Of a stretch of 64,000 bases of DNA, positions 36,897 to 45,789 are shown in pieces. The notes beneath the pieces are model-generated. The model had not been told where the DNA came from and made no database searches. It was given only the letters and a program-made list of their open reading frames with translations. Each line of letters opens with the position of its first letter. The first letter of the stretch is position 1. Source of the DNA: Treponema vincentii (GTDB lineage Bacteria; Spirochaetota; Spirochaetia; Treponematales; Treponemataceae); the NCBI RefSeq assembly GCF_010365865.1, contig NZ_CP048020.1:2790001-2854000 (forward strand), given 5' to 3'. Both the position numbers and the translations under genes were made by a program.

Positions 36897-37868
36897 ATGG
36901 CAGAATTAAAGGTTTTTAAGGCGGGAAAATACCCGCAAGGGGATTGGCCGAAAGAGCGGGTTCAAAGACTGGTCGATTCCTATAATCCTGAAAAATTATA
37001 TGAAGCCCCGCTTGTTATCGGACACCGCTCATTCGGTATGAGCGATGATTATCAAGATGCACACGGCTGGGTTCAATCTATACGCATGGATAAAAGCGGT
37101 TGGGTTTTTGCCGAAGTACCGGCATTTTCTACTGATGTAATAAAAAAGGTTGCAGAAGGAAAGCTCCGGTACATGTCGGTAGAAATTTTTGAAAACGACA
37201 TGGTGGATAAAAATGAGCCGCCATACTTGAAAGCAATAGCGCTGCTTGGGCGGGATACCCCTGCGGTTGCAGGAGCTAAGATACCGGCTCTCTTTTCGCT
37301 TTCATTCGGCGGATTTGTTGAATATGCAAACCAAGACGACCATGTATCAATCTTCACGCAGAAAATGGATGCAGGGACGATAAAACTCTTTTCCGCGAAT
37401 GAGGCGGAAAAAACGACACAATCTCGGGAGGAAACTATGGATGAGATGACGGAAAAAGTAAAAACGGAAATGGCTGCAAAAGATGAGCGGATTGCGGCTC
37501 TCGAACAAGAAAATAAGAGCCTGAAACAAAACGGCATGAAAACCGATGCGGAGGCCTTTTTTTCCAAACTGCGGGATGAGGGAAAAATCACGCCGGCATA
37601 TTTTGAAAAAGCCGTTGCCCTTGATGTCAAAATGACTGAGGAGGACAGAAAAGATTTCAGAGCGCTTTTTGCAAACAGCGAACCGATTGTCGATTTGTCC
37701 GGTGAGCATACGGCGACAAAAGAAAAGAGCAGCACTGATTTTGCCTGTAGCGCCGATGTGACGGCAAAAATAAAAGCCTTTCAAAAAGAGAAAGGTCTTG
37801 CGTCCTTTACCGAAGCGGCCGAAGCATTGTACTCGGCAAATCCTGAAATGTTCAGCGAGGAGGAATAA
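36897..37868 (+). CDS. Prohead protease/scaffold protein (Mu gpI-like)
   Basis: 323 residues. The N-terminal about 150 residues (YEAPLVIGHRSFGMSDDYQDAHGWVQSIRMDKSGWVFAEV) match the Mu I-type protease that matures the capsid. A linker and a coiled-coil scaffold (EKVKTEMAAKDERIAALEQENKSL) follow. The C-terminal half is also translated separately from an internal start (37437). Confidence 0.83.
   Translation: MAELKVFKAGKYPQGDWPKERVQRLVDSYNPEKLYEAPLVIGHRSFGMSDDYQDAHGWVQSIRMDKSGWVFAEVPAFSTDVIKKVAEGKLRYMSVEIFENDMVDKNEPPYLKAIALLGRDTPAVAGAKIPALFSLSFGGFVEYANQDDHVSIFTQKMDAGTIKLFSANEAEKTTQSREETMDEMTEKVKTEMAAKDERIAALEQENKSLKQNGMKTDAEAFFSKLRDEGKITPAYFEKAVALDVKMTEEDRKDFRALFANSEPIVDLSGEHTATKEKSSTDFACSADVTAKIKAFQKEKGLASFTEAAEALYSANPEMFSEEE
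37437..37868 (+). CDS. Scaffold protein from an internal in-frame start (Mu gpZ-like)
   Basis: Inside the protease gene, GGGAGG (37426-37431) lies five bases before ATG 37437, in frame, codon 181. Translation gives a 143-residue protein beginning MDEMTEKVKTEM, almost pure coiled coil. Phage Mu makes its scaffold (Z) in the same way from within I; here the strong Shine-Dalgarno is direct evidence. Confidence 0.7.
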   Translation: MDEMTEKVKTEMAAKDERIAALEQENKSLKQNGMKTDAEAFFSKLRDEGKITPAYFEKAVALDVKMTEEDRKDFRALFANSEPIVDLSGEHTATKEKSSTDFACSADVTAKIKAFQKEKGLASFTEAAEALYSANPEMFSEEE

Positions 37869-37871
37869 AAA

Positions 37872-38252
37872 ATGATGAATAGACGTCCATATATCGCACA
37901 AAGCGAAATCGCTCCCGGTAGTGCAGTAATACAGGGAACGGTAGATAATACCGTAACCGCTCCGGCCGACGAAAAGGCGGATATGCTCGGCGTGTATCCG
38001 TTTGATGCCAATGAAGCCGCCGCAGCGCAAGACCGCATCGGCATAGCGATCGGCGGAGTAGTGAAAGTTGTTGCAGGCGGGACTGCAAGTGCCGGAAAAA
38101 AAGCGGTGCTTTCAAAAGATAAGCTCGGTGCGTTTGAAGATGTTCCTGCAACCGCGGGTACCTATAAAACGTGCGGGATATTCCTTGAGTCCGGAGAGGC
38201 AGGTGAATATATCGATATGTACATTGAACGCGGTGTCATAACCGTCGCATAG
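37872..38252 (+). CDS. Head decoration-like protein
   Basis: 126 residues, beta-rich and Gly/Ala-rich (GSAVIQGTVDNTVTAPADEKADMLGVYPF, IAIGGVVKVVAGGTASAGKKAVL). This is the pattern of DUF2190-like capsid decoration or stabilisation proteins. Position between scaffold and capsid genes agrees. Confidence 0.65.
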   Translation: MMNRRPYIAQSEIAPGSAVIQGTVDNTVTAPADEKADMLGVYPFDANEAAAAQDRIGIAIGGVVKVVAGGTASAGKKAVLSKDKLGAFEDVPATAGTYKTCGIFLESGEAGEYIDMYIERGVITVA

Positions 38253-38283
38253 TCGGAAAAACGTATTTTAAGGAGGTTTTTTA

Positions 38284-39252
38284 ATGCCCAGAGAACAAGG
38301 ATATGTCAGTCCCCTGCTTTCCAATTTGGCAGTGGATTATTCAGCTAAGGTGCGGGAAGGAATGGTCGGCCCGCTGTTATTTCCGCGCGTTGAAGTCGGA
38401 AAACCGTCAGGCAAGTACGCCGTATTCAACGAGGAAAATATCTATAAAGTACCCGATGTAACGCTTGCAGGGGAACGCTCTCAAGCAAATGAATTTGCAA
38501 CAAGCGGTACCATGCAAAACTATGCAACCACCCCGTATGGGTTAAAAGCGTTTATCGACAAAGCAGACTTAGAGTTTGCCGACGGGCCGTTCAAATTGTG
38601 GGAGCGGCGCAAGGTTGAGCTTTTAATTACGAAGCTTGAACTTGCGCAAGAAAAGCGCATTGCCGATTTAGTTACCAATTTATCGGGACGCACTACCAGC
38701 CTTTCAGGAGCAGGGAAAACGGCAACGAATAAATGGTCAAGTGCCTCGGATACAAAAGGCGGTAATCCCGTTGAAGCGATCAATGCAGCAATCAAGGAAT
38801 GCTTTTTCCGCCCCAATACAATGGTACTCAGCGAGGCTGTCTATGATGCCCTTGAATACCATCCGGTACTTTTAAAGTATCTCGGTGAAGCTAATTTGAT
38901 AAAAAAAGTTGACGAGGCAAACCTTGCGAAGCTTTTCAGAATTAACAAGGTCATCATCGCAAAAGGCCGAGCGGATTTCGGCAAGCGAAGCGAAGATAAA
39001 AAGGTTAGCCCTGAAAGTATCTGGGGTGATTCAGTCGTTCTTTGTTACACCGACTCTCAATGGGATCAGCCGTGCGCGGGAAAAACCGTCGCAGTAAAAT
39101 ACCGCGAAGCCGATAACTCAGGCTATGTCGTTCGAACATGGGATGAAAAAGACGGCGGTATTCTCGGCGGAGAATATGTGCAGGTTGCCCATGATGTTGC
39201 GGAATTAATTGTCTGCAAAAATCTGATTTATACCATCAAGGAAGTCCTTTAA
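38284..39252 (+). CDS. Major capsid protein (Mu gpT-like)
   Basis: 322 residues behind AAGGAGG. PLLSNLAVDYSAKVREGMVGPLLFPRVEV is a common start of this family. A helical spine (WERRKVELLITKLELAQEKRIADLV) and a C-terminal beta region follow, as in HK97-fold capsids. The largest gene of the head module after the protease and the expected major virion protein. Confidence 0.87.
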   Translation: MPREQGYVSPLLSNLAVDYSAKVREGMVGPLLFPRVEVGKPSGKYAVFNEENIYKVPDVTLAGERSQANEFATSGTMQNYATTPYGLKAFIDKADLEFADGPFKLWERRKVELLITKLELAQEKRIADLVTNLSGRTTSLSGAGKTATNKWSSASDTKGGNPVEAINAAIKECFFRPNTMVLSEAVYDALEYHPVLLKYLGEANLIKKVDEANLAKLFRINKVIIAKGRADFGKRSEDKKVSPESIWGDSVVLCYTDSQWDQPCAGKTVAVKYREADNSGYVVRTWDEKDGGILGGEYVQVAHDVAELIVCKNLIYTIKEVL

Positions 39253-39282
39253 AGAATTTTCAAAATAACGAGAGGTTTTGTT

Positions 39283-39786
39283 ATGAAAAGATTTTTTGTT
39301 TTGATGTTAAGCCTTTTATACATCGGCTTAACGGTAGGCTTTGCTGAGCCGTGCAGCAGAAAGGAGGGATGTATGGCGTATTGTACCATCGAAGATATGC
39401 AGACTACCTACGGCAATGAGCGTATTGCTGCGTGGAGCGCAGTCGATGCAGAACGTGCAGAAAAGGCAATAGCCGATGCAAGTGCGGAAATTGACGGATA
39501 TCTTTTATCCGGCGGTTACACTGTACCGCTTGCCGGTACCCCAGCGACGATAAAAAAATACTGCGTTGATATTGCCTGCGCCTCTTTAATTATCAGTACC
39601 GGTATGCTTGAAAACGATCCCGGCGGAAAAGCGGTTGTTGAACAGGCGGATATAGCAAGACGGTATTTGGATAAGGTTGCACAAGGCAAATACAAAATAC
39701 CCGGCTACGATGAAAACAGCAGTAAGCCCCCTTCAGGAAACATACAGGCAGTATCGATGACTCGTATGGACTGGAAAGGATATTAA
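39283..39786 (+). CDS. Head-tail connector protein (DUF1320, Mu gp36-like) with unusual signal-like leader
   Basis: The family domain starts at ATG 39373 (MAYCTIEDMQTTYGNERIAAWS), which has its own AAGGAGGG. That gives 137 residues ending in TRMDWKGY. Upstream, in the same frame, a second start with GAGG (ATG 39283) adds 30 residues that look like a signal peptide (MKRFFVLMLSLLYIGLTVGFA). If both starts are used, a membrane-targeted form would exist. The internal start is probably the virion form. Confidence 0.78.
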   Translation: MKRFFVLMLSLLYIGLTVGFAEPCSRKEGCMAYCTIEDMQTTYGNERIAAWSAVDAERAEKAIADASAEIDGYLLSGGYTVPLAGTPATIKKYCVDIACASLIISTGMLENDPGGKAVVEQADIARRYLDKVAQGKYKIPGYDENSSKPPSGNIQAVSMTRMDWKGY

Positions 39787-39787
39787 C

Positions 39788-40309
39788 ATGAGCAAGGCGG
39801 CAATAGAAGTCCGGTTTGATGATGATGCGGAATATCGGAATATCATCGATGCATTACATCGCGCTTCACACTGCGACCTCAAACGGATAGCGCAGGCTGC
39901 AGGGCTTGCGCTTGAAGCGGTAACAGCAGAAGCGTTTAAAAAACAAGAAGACCCCGTAACCAAAGATAAGTGGGAAGCGCTGCGCAAAGCACGCGGCCCG
40001 CTTGCTGCAAAACCCGGCTCTAAAACGCCTATCCTCAATGATAGAGGAACGTTAAAAAAATCAATTACGTTTCATGCCTTTGATGACGGCTCTGTCATTA
40101 TCGGCTCAAACCTTGTGTATGCAGGAATACATCAGAGGGGCGGCAAGACAAAAGCGCATACGATAAAGCGGGGCAATGCAGTCATACAGCATCCCGGCTC
40201 GAAAATTCCGTCCCGTCCATTTCTTGGCGTGCCGAAAGATTTTCAAGAAAGTTTTTTCTCCGACCCTGCCATTAAAAAGCTACTCGGTATTGCAATAGGA
40301 GCGGAATAA
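39788..40309 (+). CDS. Phage virion morphogenesis protein (Mu gpG-like)
   Basis: 173 residues. PILNDRGTLKKSITFHAFDDGSVIIGSNLVYAGIHQRGG and PSRPFLGVPKD are family hallmarks. This protein joins tail or head completion in Mu-like phages. It starts eight bases from the connector gene. Confidence 0.85.
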   Translation: MSKAAIEVRFDDDAEYRNIIDALHRASHCDLKRIAQAAGLALEAVTAEAFKKQEDPVTKDKWEALRKARGPLAAKPGSKTPILNDRGTLKKSITFHAFDDGSVIIGSNLVYAGIHQRGGKTKAHTIKRGNAVIQHPGSKIPSRPFLGVPKDFQESFFSDPAIKKLLGIAIGAE

Positions 40310-40312
40310 ACG

Positions 40313-40831
40313 ATGGACGGGATGATAAAGGCTGCAAAAGATTTACTTGACATGTGTATCACCACCGAGATTCCTGATGCAACCGTGGTAAGGAATCGGG
40401 CAGATGAAACAAAACAGGTGATGACGCGCAAATGGCCGCTTGTTTCGCTCATTACTCAAGCAGGCAGACTTGATGACCGAACTGCGCGTCTTGCCCGTTA
40501 TCGGGATGATGTAACGGGAGAACTGAAACAGCGGAGGATTCGGGGTACGCGGATTATCCCGATTTTAATCGGCGTCTGGGCAAAGGGAGAAAATGAGGTT
40601 GATGAGGTATTCAGTAAAATCGTACCGCGTATTCCGCGCAGGTGGAGTTATGACAATTTTGTAGGGCGTATCCTCATTAACAGTGAAGAGCATTCGGATT
40701 TTGCGGATAACGTGTCAAACCTGTACTGCTCAATATTGGAAGTAGAGTTTCAAGTTGAAGTTGCAGGGGACGCGGAACTGGTTCCGACATTCGTGCAAGT
40801 TTCCGAAATCCCTGATATGCAAAATCCTTAA
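40313..40831 (+). CDS. Tail-completion-type protein (Mu gp37-like position)
   Basis: 172 residues without strong motifs. The middle (RRIRGTRIIPILIGVWAKGENEVDEVFSKIVPRIPRRW) is beta-rich and the order (gpG, this gene, small gene, sheath) is that of Mu, where gp37 follows. Assignment is by order more than by sequence. Confidence 0.65.
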   Translation: MDGMIKAAKDLLDMCITTEIPDATVVRNRADETKQVMTRKWPLVSLITQAGRLDDRTARLARYRDDVTGELKQRRIRGTRIIPILIGVWAKGENEVDEVFSKIVPRIPRRWSYDNFVGRILINSEEHSDFADNVSNLYCSILEVEFQVEVAGDAELVPTFVQVSEIPDMQNP

Positions 40832-40854
40832 AAGTGCAGGTAAGGAGTTTTTAT

Positions 40855-41046
40855 ATGGAGAAGAACATAAAAAAAGAATCGGCAACATTTCTTGCCGTTG
40901 AAGAACATGCGGCAAATTTGCAGGTTCCCGCTCCGGTTTTTCAAGCAGTGATGCAAGCGCAAAACTGGGCTGCAGGAAAAAAAGTTGAAAAAACTGAATT
41001 TGAAAAGGCGGTCAATGCCTTTTTAAACGCACCTATCGGAGGGTAA
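40855..41046 (+). CDS. Small phage protein upstream of the sheath gene (63 aa)
   Basis: 63 residues (MEKNIKKESATFLAVEEHAANLQV...), helical, TAAGGAG before the ATG. Mu has a small gene (gp38) in this place; similarity cannot be judged at this length. Confidence 0.65.
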   Translation: MEKNIKKESATFLAVEEHAANLQVPAPVFQAVMQAQNWAAGKKVEKTEFEKAVNAFLNAPIGG

Positions 41047-41049
41047 AAA

Positions 41050-42459
41050 ATGGCTTTACCGAATATTAACACGACCATTAAAGACGGCGCTATGGGAGTA
41101 GCTGGAGCGGATGCGACCGGTATTTTTGCAGCAGTCGGTGTTGCAACGCTTCCTTCAAACGGCATTATTACCTTTACGGATAAAGAAGATGTGGACGGAA
41201 AAATAGGAGATGGCTCCTTACGTGATCTTATCGTCAGTGCCTTATCGATTGCAAAAACGACCGTGTACGCAATCGCTGTTGAAGGAAGTACTGCAGGTAC
41301 TGTTTCAAACGTGAGCACAGTAAGCGGTAATCAAGGGGACGGAAAAATTACCGTAACGGGAAAGCCGCGCAATGAATACGGTATCCGTATTGATATTATG
41401 GCAAGCGGAAAACTCAACGACGGCACGTTCCGGGTAACCATCGACGGTCTTTCCGGAAAGACTATCACGCTTCCTGACGGGGAAGGTAAATACGAAATCC
41501 CCGGTACCGGTCTTACGCTGCAATTTAGTCATGCTGATAAAGGCTTTGAGTCCGGAGACGCTTTTACGTTTACGACGACGGCACCGCAAGCGACAAACGG
41601 CGAAATACTTGCTGCAATCAATACTATTCTTGACGCAAAAAAAGCCATCGAATGGATTGCCGTTGCAGGCGTTTCAAACGCTGCTCTTTGGGCAGCCCTT
41701 GCAACTCAGGCGAAGGGCGCTGAAAGCGTATATCAGTATCTCTTTTTTATTGCGCAAGCCCGCTATAAAAAAGAAGGTGAGACAGTAGACGAGTATGTCA
41801 ACGCGCTTACTGGAGCAGAGCGTGGGGTAACCTCCTCAACTCGCTTGCAGGTTGTTGCAGGCTGGATTGAAGAGGCGGATTCAAACGGACAGGTCGATAC
41901 ACGCGGAGCTATCGGAGTGTACTGCGGAATGCTTGCTGGGCGAAAAGTCCACGAGGGGCCGGATGCCGTTAAATTCGGCAGCATAACAGCCGCAACAGCG
42001 ATTAAACCTGACGGAATAAATGACGGACACATTGAAGCGTTGAAAAACGCAGGCTATGTAACGGTGAGACAAATCATCGGGCTGAAAGGTATTTACATCA
42101 CCTCTGGACAAATGATGAGTGAACAAGGAAGTGATTATGATTTGGTGGAACGCAGGCGCGTCATGGATAAAGCATGCCGTGAGATCAGAGTAGCGCAACT
42201 GCCGTTTTTGAACGACACGGTCAAAGTCGGTGCTGACGGTTCTCCCGAAGGTTTGGAGATGTTCGTTGCACAGGGAGAAGCGCCGTTACGGACGATGAAA
42301 ACGAACGAGCAAATATCCGATGGGTATATCATCATTCCTAAGGGGCAAAATATTTTATCGACAAACACCTTACGGACAAAAATCCGTATCGTTCCGCTTG
42401 GTAAATTATCCTATATCGAAAACGAAATCGCCTATCATAATCCTGCGCTTGCACAGTAA
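41050..42459 (+). CDS. Contractile tail sheath protein (Mu gpL-like)
   Basis: 469 residues. The N-terminal region (MALPNINTTIKDGAMGVAGADATGIFAAVGVA) and the C-terminal end (IRIVPLGKLSYIENEIAYHNPALA) match Mu-type sheaths. A proposed insertion domain (about 85-180) is beta-rich. A sheath shows that the phage has a myovirus tail. Confidence 0.87.
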   Translation: MALPNINTTIKDGAMGVAGADATGIFAAVGVATLPSNGIITFTDKEDVDGKIGDGSLRDLIVSALSIAKTTVYAIAVEGSTAGTVSNVSTVSGNQGDGKITVTGKPRNEYGIRIDIMASGKLNDGTFRVTIDGLSGKTITLPDGEGKYEIPGTGLTLQFSHADKGFESGDAFTFTTTAPQATNGEILAAINTILDAKKAIEWIAVAGVSNAALWAALATQAKGAESVYQYLFFIAQARYKKEGETVDEYVNALTGAERGVTSSTRLQVVAGWIEEADSNGQVDTRGAIGVYCGMLAGRKVHEGPDAVKFGSITAATAIKPDGINDGHIEALKNAGYVTVRQIIGLKGIYITSGQMMSEQGSDYDLVERRRVMDKACREIRVAQLPFLNDTVKVGADGSPEGLEMFVAQGEAPLRTMKTNEQISDGYIIIPKGQNILSTNTLRTKIRIVPLGKLSYIENEIAYHNPALAQ

Positions 42460-42471
42460 AAGGAGGGAAAA

Positions 42472-42909
42472 ATGGTAAACGGATTAATTTATGATTTTGA
42501 GTCAATCAAACTGATGCTGCCGACCGGCTTAATCTTAGGCTGTGAAAGCGTTGAGTACTCAGATGAAAAGAATGATGAGGTCATCTGCGGCACAAACAAT
42601 TTGCCGCTTGGTGTCGGACGCGGCGAATGGAAAGGAACGTGCAAGCTGGAACTGCAACGGTTTGAGTATGATAAGCTCAATGTTTTTTCTGCAGGCTCCG
42701 GCGGATTTTACAACATGCCGCCTATTCCGGTTGTTGCAAGTTACGGCAATCTGGGACAGCCGCCTGTGACAGATACGCTTTTGGTACACTTTACCAAGCG
42801 AGACTTCAAAGGCTCGAAAGGGGACACAAGCCTTAGCGTCACAATTGAAGGGCCGCAAACGATGCCCATGAATAGCGATGGCATCACCGCCTTTGTTCCG
42901 TTCATGTAA
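42472..42909 (+). CDS. Tail tube protein (Mu gpM-like)
   Basis: 145 residues, directly after the sheath with AGGAGG before the ATG. Beta-rich sequence with repeated tube-like strands (DFESIKLMLPTGLILGCESVEYSDEK). Followed by a hairpin that may lower read-through into the chaperone gene, as expected for an abundant virion protein. Confidence 0.8.
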   Translation: MVNGLIYDFESIKLMLPTGLILGCESVEYSDEKNDEVICGTNNLPLGVGRGEWKGTCKLELQRFEYDKLNVFSAGSGGFYNMPPIPVVASYGNLGQPPVTDTLLVHFTKRDFKGSKGDTSLSVTIEGPQTMPMNSDGITAFVPFM

Positions 42910-42917
42910 GAGTCGAA

Positions 42918-42949
42918 CTTCTAAAAACAATAAAAATCGTTTTTAGAAG
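42918..42949 (+). terminator. Terminator-like hairpin after the tail tube gene
   Basis: CTTCTAAAAAC (42918-42928) pairs perfectly with GTTTTTAGAAG (42939-42949), with GAG/CTC outside. It has the TCTAAAAA core also seen in host intergenic hairpins. Confidence 0.6.
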
Positions 42950-42983
42950 CGCTCAACATTATTTTATTTACAAGGAGTTTTTT

Positions 42984-43492
42984 ATGACACTGGAAAAAGC
43001 AAAAATCGAAGAATTGAAAACTAAATATCCGCAAGGGATATTTGAAGGGGCAATCGATTTTACCACAACGGAAAATACAACGGAACAAGTTGAATTTATT
43101 TACCGCAAGCCTGTCATAGCAGATATGGAGTCGTATTCAAAAGCAGCGCAAAAAAATCCGATAACGGCGAACTTAAATCTTATTCAGTCGCTGATTGTCC
43201 ACCCTGAACCGGCTCCAATCATTACACAGCTTCGGGATTATCCTGCGGCCTATAGCCGGTTTGTAGATGATGTTATCAGCCCTTTTTTTGGAGCGAACGT
43301 GGCAGTGCGAAGCCGGAAGCTGTAAACACCTTTACGAGAATCCGGCTTTTTATCAGGCGGTTTCTCGGTGAAGATGTGTCGCAAGCGGATTACCGGCTTT
43401 TGATGGAAAAATACGAAGAGGCTCGCATTATGCGGGATTTTGAAGTAGGTGTCTATCAGGAAGCGATTGTAAAAGCTCTTGGCGGAAAGTAA
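42984..43492 (+). CDS. Tail assembly chaperone, short form and -1 frameshift form
   Basis: The zero frame gives 113 residues (stop at 43325). At 43281-43290 the sequence CCTTTTTTTG contains the slippery heptamer T-TTT-TTT in the zero frame. A -1 slip continues with WSERGSAKPEAVNTFTRIRLFI and ends at 43492, giving about 169 residues. The extended stop overlaps the tape-measure ATG (TAATG). Paired products by -1 frameshifting just before the tape-measure gene are universal in long-tailed phages. Confidence 0.8.
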
Positions 43493-45789
43493 TGGCAAAT
43501 TTTGTAACATCGATAACACTCCAATTTAAAGATGCATTCTCAAGCGGATTTGCCAATGCACAGAACAGCATGGCAGGCATGAAAGATGCCATCGGAGAAA
43601 TTAACCGCAATAAAGATATGTTTGACCTTGCGGGCGATTTATCGCTTATGTCAGGCCGGTTCGATGAATTGTCAGGCAAAATTACTTCGATGATGGATGC
43701 CCCTTCTACGCTTGCCGGTAGTTTTCAATCGACAATGAAAAACATCCAAACTATAACGGGGATGTCTTCAGATGAAATTGAAAAACTCGGAGGCGAGCTA
43801 AACCGCATAGGCGGGCGCAATGCAGCAGGAACGCTTGCAGTTGCTGCTGCGTATAACGATGTTGCAGGAGGCATTACGAATGTTGAAGCGCAAATGCCGG
43901 TTATGATGAATGCCATTTCTCTTGCAGAAGCCGGTCAAGCTGACTTAGGAACGGCAACGAACGGCTTGGTAAAGATTATGAACTCCTACGGTTTTTCCGT
44001 GAGCAAAGCGGCGACTGAGGAGGAACGGAAAGCGGATATTTCGCAAAAAGCAGCATGGGCATCTGACGTAATGACACAGGCGGTCGGTATGGGGGTTGGC
44101 AGTATGGAAGAATTTATTTCCGCCATGTCTCCCATCTCAGGGCTCGCATCGTCGGTCGGTATCGGCTTTGACGAAATCGGCTCCACGATGGCATATATGA
44201 CTGCAACAACCGACACGGCTTCTACGGCCGGAACGAAATTACAATCGTTTATGATTGCCTTACAAAAACCGAGTAAAGAACTTTCCGCAGCCCTTGCATC
44301 AGTCGGTATTTCTTCCGGCTCTGCAATGCTTGAAGAATACGGACTTGCTGAATCGGCTCGTATTGTGCAATCGGCATTTGCCGGTAATCAGGATGCAATG
44401 GTCGCTGCGATGGGACGAGCTGAAGCGATGCAGGCAGTTATCGCATTGACAGGAGATGCATATTCTGATTTTGCAAAACAGTTTGGCTCCAGTATGAAAG
44501 GTATTACCGAAGTCTCTCAAGCAATTCAAACGGAATCGTATGAAAGTAAGACAGGAAGGCTACAGGCGATAAACGATTCACTTAAAATCAAAATAGGTGA
44601 TGACATTAATGCAATCAAAGGTTTTTTTGTTGATATGCAGACGAGTTTCCTGACGGATGTTGTCTCCCCAATGATGGATTCTCCAGTAGGAGAAGTATTT
44701 CAGCGGATTGCAGCCTTTGCAGGGATTGCTGCAGGCGGTGTCTTACGGCTTGGAAGCGGTGTGCTTAATACGGCGACACAACTTGTAACCCTTACCACGA
44801 CCATAAGCAATGCCGGAGGCATTACAAAACTTTTTAGTTCTACATTAGGGACGCTGAAAAATGCTGTAACGGGTATCGGATCTTCACTGATGAGCTTAAT
44901 AGCACCATTATGGGCTAAAATTACAGCAACCTTTACCGCAACTGCAGCGGAATCAGGCTTTGCTACTGCTCTTTGGGCAACAGCGGGGGCAATGTGGGCA
45001 GTCCTGTGGCCGGTACTTGCCATCGTTGCAGCAGGAGCCTTGATTGTTAAAATAATCTCGGAAGTGGTAAGCGGGTGGGATTCAGTTACGGCAGCCTTTC
45101 AAAACGGCGGCATACTTGCTGCTCTTTTACAGATAGGAAAGCTCATGCTTTCGGCGGTTATCGCACCGATACAATGGTTCATAGAACTGTTGGCAAAGAT
45201 ACCGGGAGTCGATTCTTATCTACAGCCAGCCGTTGATAAGCTTCAAGAATTTAGAAACAGCCTGAAAGGAAAGAGCGCCGAAGAAATGGGTTCTGAAGCA
45301 GCTGTTACGGTTAAAAGTGAAACGAGTACGGAATTTACCGGCATTGACACCGGAGAATTAAGCACAAGTATTCAAGGGTTACAAAAGCAAATCGGCAGTA
45401 AACCGATGGAAGGAGCAAAAGCGCTCGGCGTAAATGATGACGGCGGAGCAGCTCTTACTGCGGAGCACATGGCGGCCGCTGCCCGGAAAGGCGTGGCGGT
45501 TTCCTCTCTTACATCGAATGCTTCAGATGCCTTTATGGGAGCCGGAGCGGGCGGATATAGTGCATTAAGTGAAAATGCACATGAGGATATGCACGTACAG
45601 TTTAGCGAAGCGATGGTGCAAAAAAACGCGGCAACGATTCCGCTGTTTAGAGAGGAGAAAAAAGAAGCTGCGCCAACCAATCAGACGTTCAAAATAGAAA
45701 ATATCTATTTACAAGCGGATGATTGCAAAACGCTTTTTGACTTTATCAGGCAGCTTGAATTTGCCGTCGGTCAGGGAGTAGCGGTATGA
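43492..45789 (+). CDS. Tail tape-measure protein
   Basis: 765 residues. The N-terminal TP901-type core domain (MKNIQTITGMSSDEIEKLGGEL ... GYDE-like GIGFDEIGSTMAYMTATTDTASTAGTKLQSFMIAL), hydrophobic segments in the middle (about 400-540), and a Gly/Ala-rich C-terminus. It sets tail length and probably passes into the cell envelope during infection. Confidence 0.9.
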   Translation: MANFVTSITLQFKDAFSSGFANAQNSMAGMKDAIGEINRNKDMFDLAGDLSLMSGRFDELSGKITSMMDAPSTLAGSFQSTMKNIQTITGMSSDEIEKLGGELNRIGGRNAAGTLAVAAAYNDVAGGITNVEAQMPVMMNAISLAEAGQADLGTATNGLVKIMNSYGFSVSKAATEEERKADISQKAAWASDVMTQAVGMGVGSMEEFISAMSPISGLASSVGIGFDEIGSTMAYMTATTDTASTAGTKLQSFMIALQKPSKELSAALASVGISSGSAMLEEYGLAESARIVQSAFAGNQDAMVAAMGRAEAMQAVIALTGDAYSDFAKQFGSSMKGITEVSQAIQTESYESKTGRLQAINDSLKIKIGDDINAIKGFFVDMQTSFLTDVVSPMMDSPVGEVFQRIAAFAGIAAGGVLRLGSGVLNTATQLVTLTTTISNAGGITKLFSSTLGTLKNAVTGIGSSLMSLIAPLWAKITATFTATAAESGFATALWATAGAMWAVLWPVLAIVAAGALIVKIISEVVSGWDSVTAAFQNGGILAALLQIGKLMLSAVIAPIQWFIELLAKIPGVDSYLQPAVDKLQEFRNSLKGKSAEEMGSEAAVTVKSETSTEFTGIDTGELSTSIQGLQKQIGSKPMEGAKALGVNDDGGAALTAEHMAAAARKGVAVSSLTSNASDAFMGAGAGGYSALSENAHEDMHVQFSEAMVQKNAATIPLFREEKKEAAPTNQTFKIENIYLQADDCKTLFDFIRQLEFAVGQGVAV

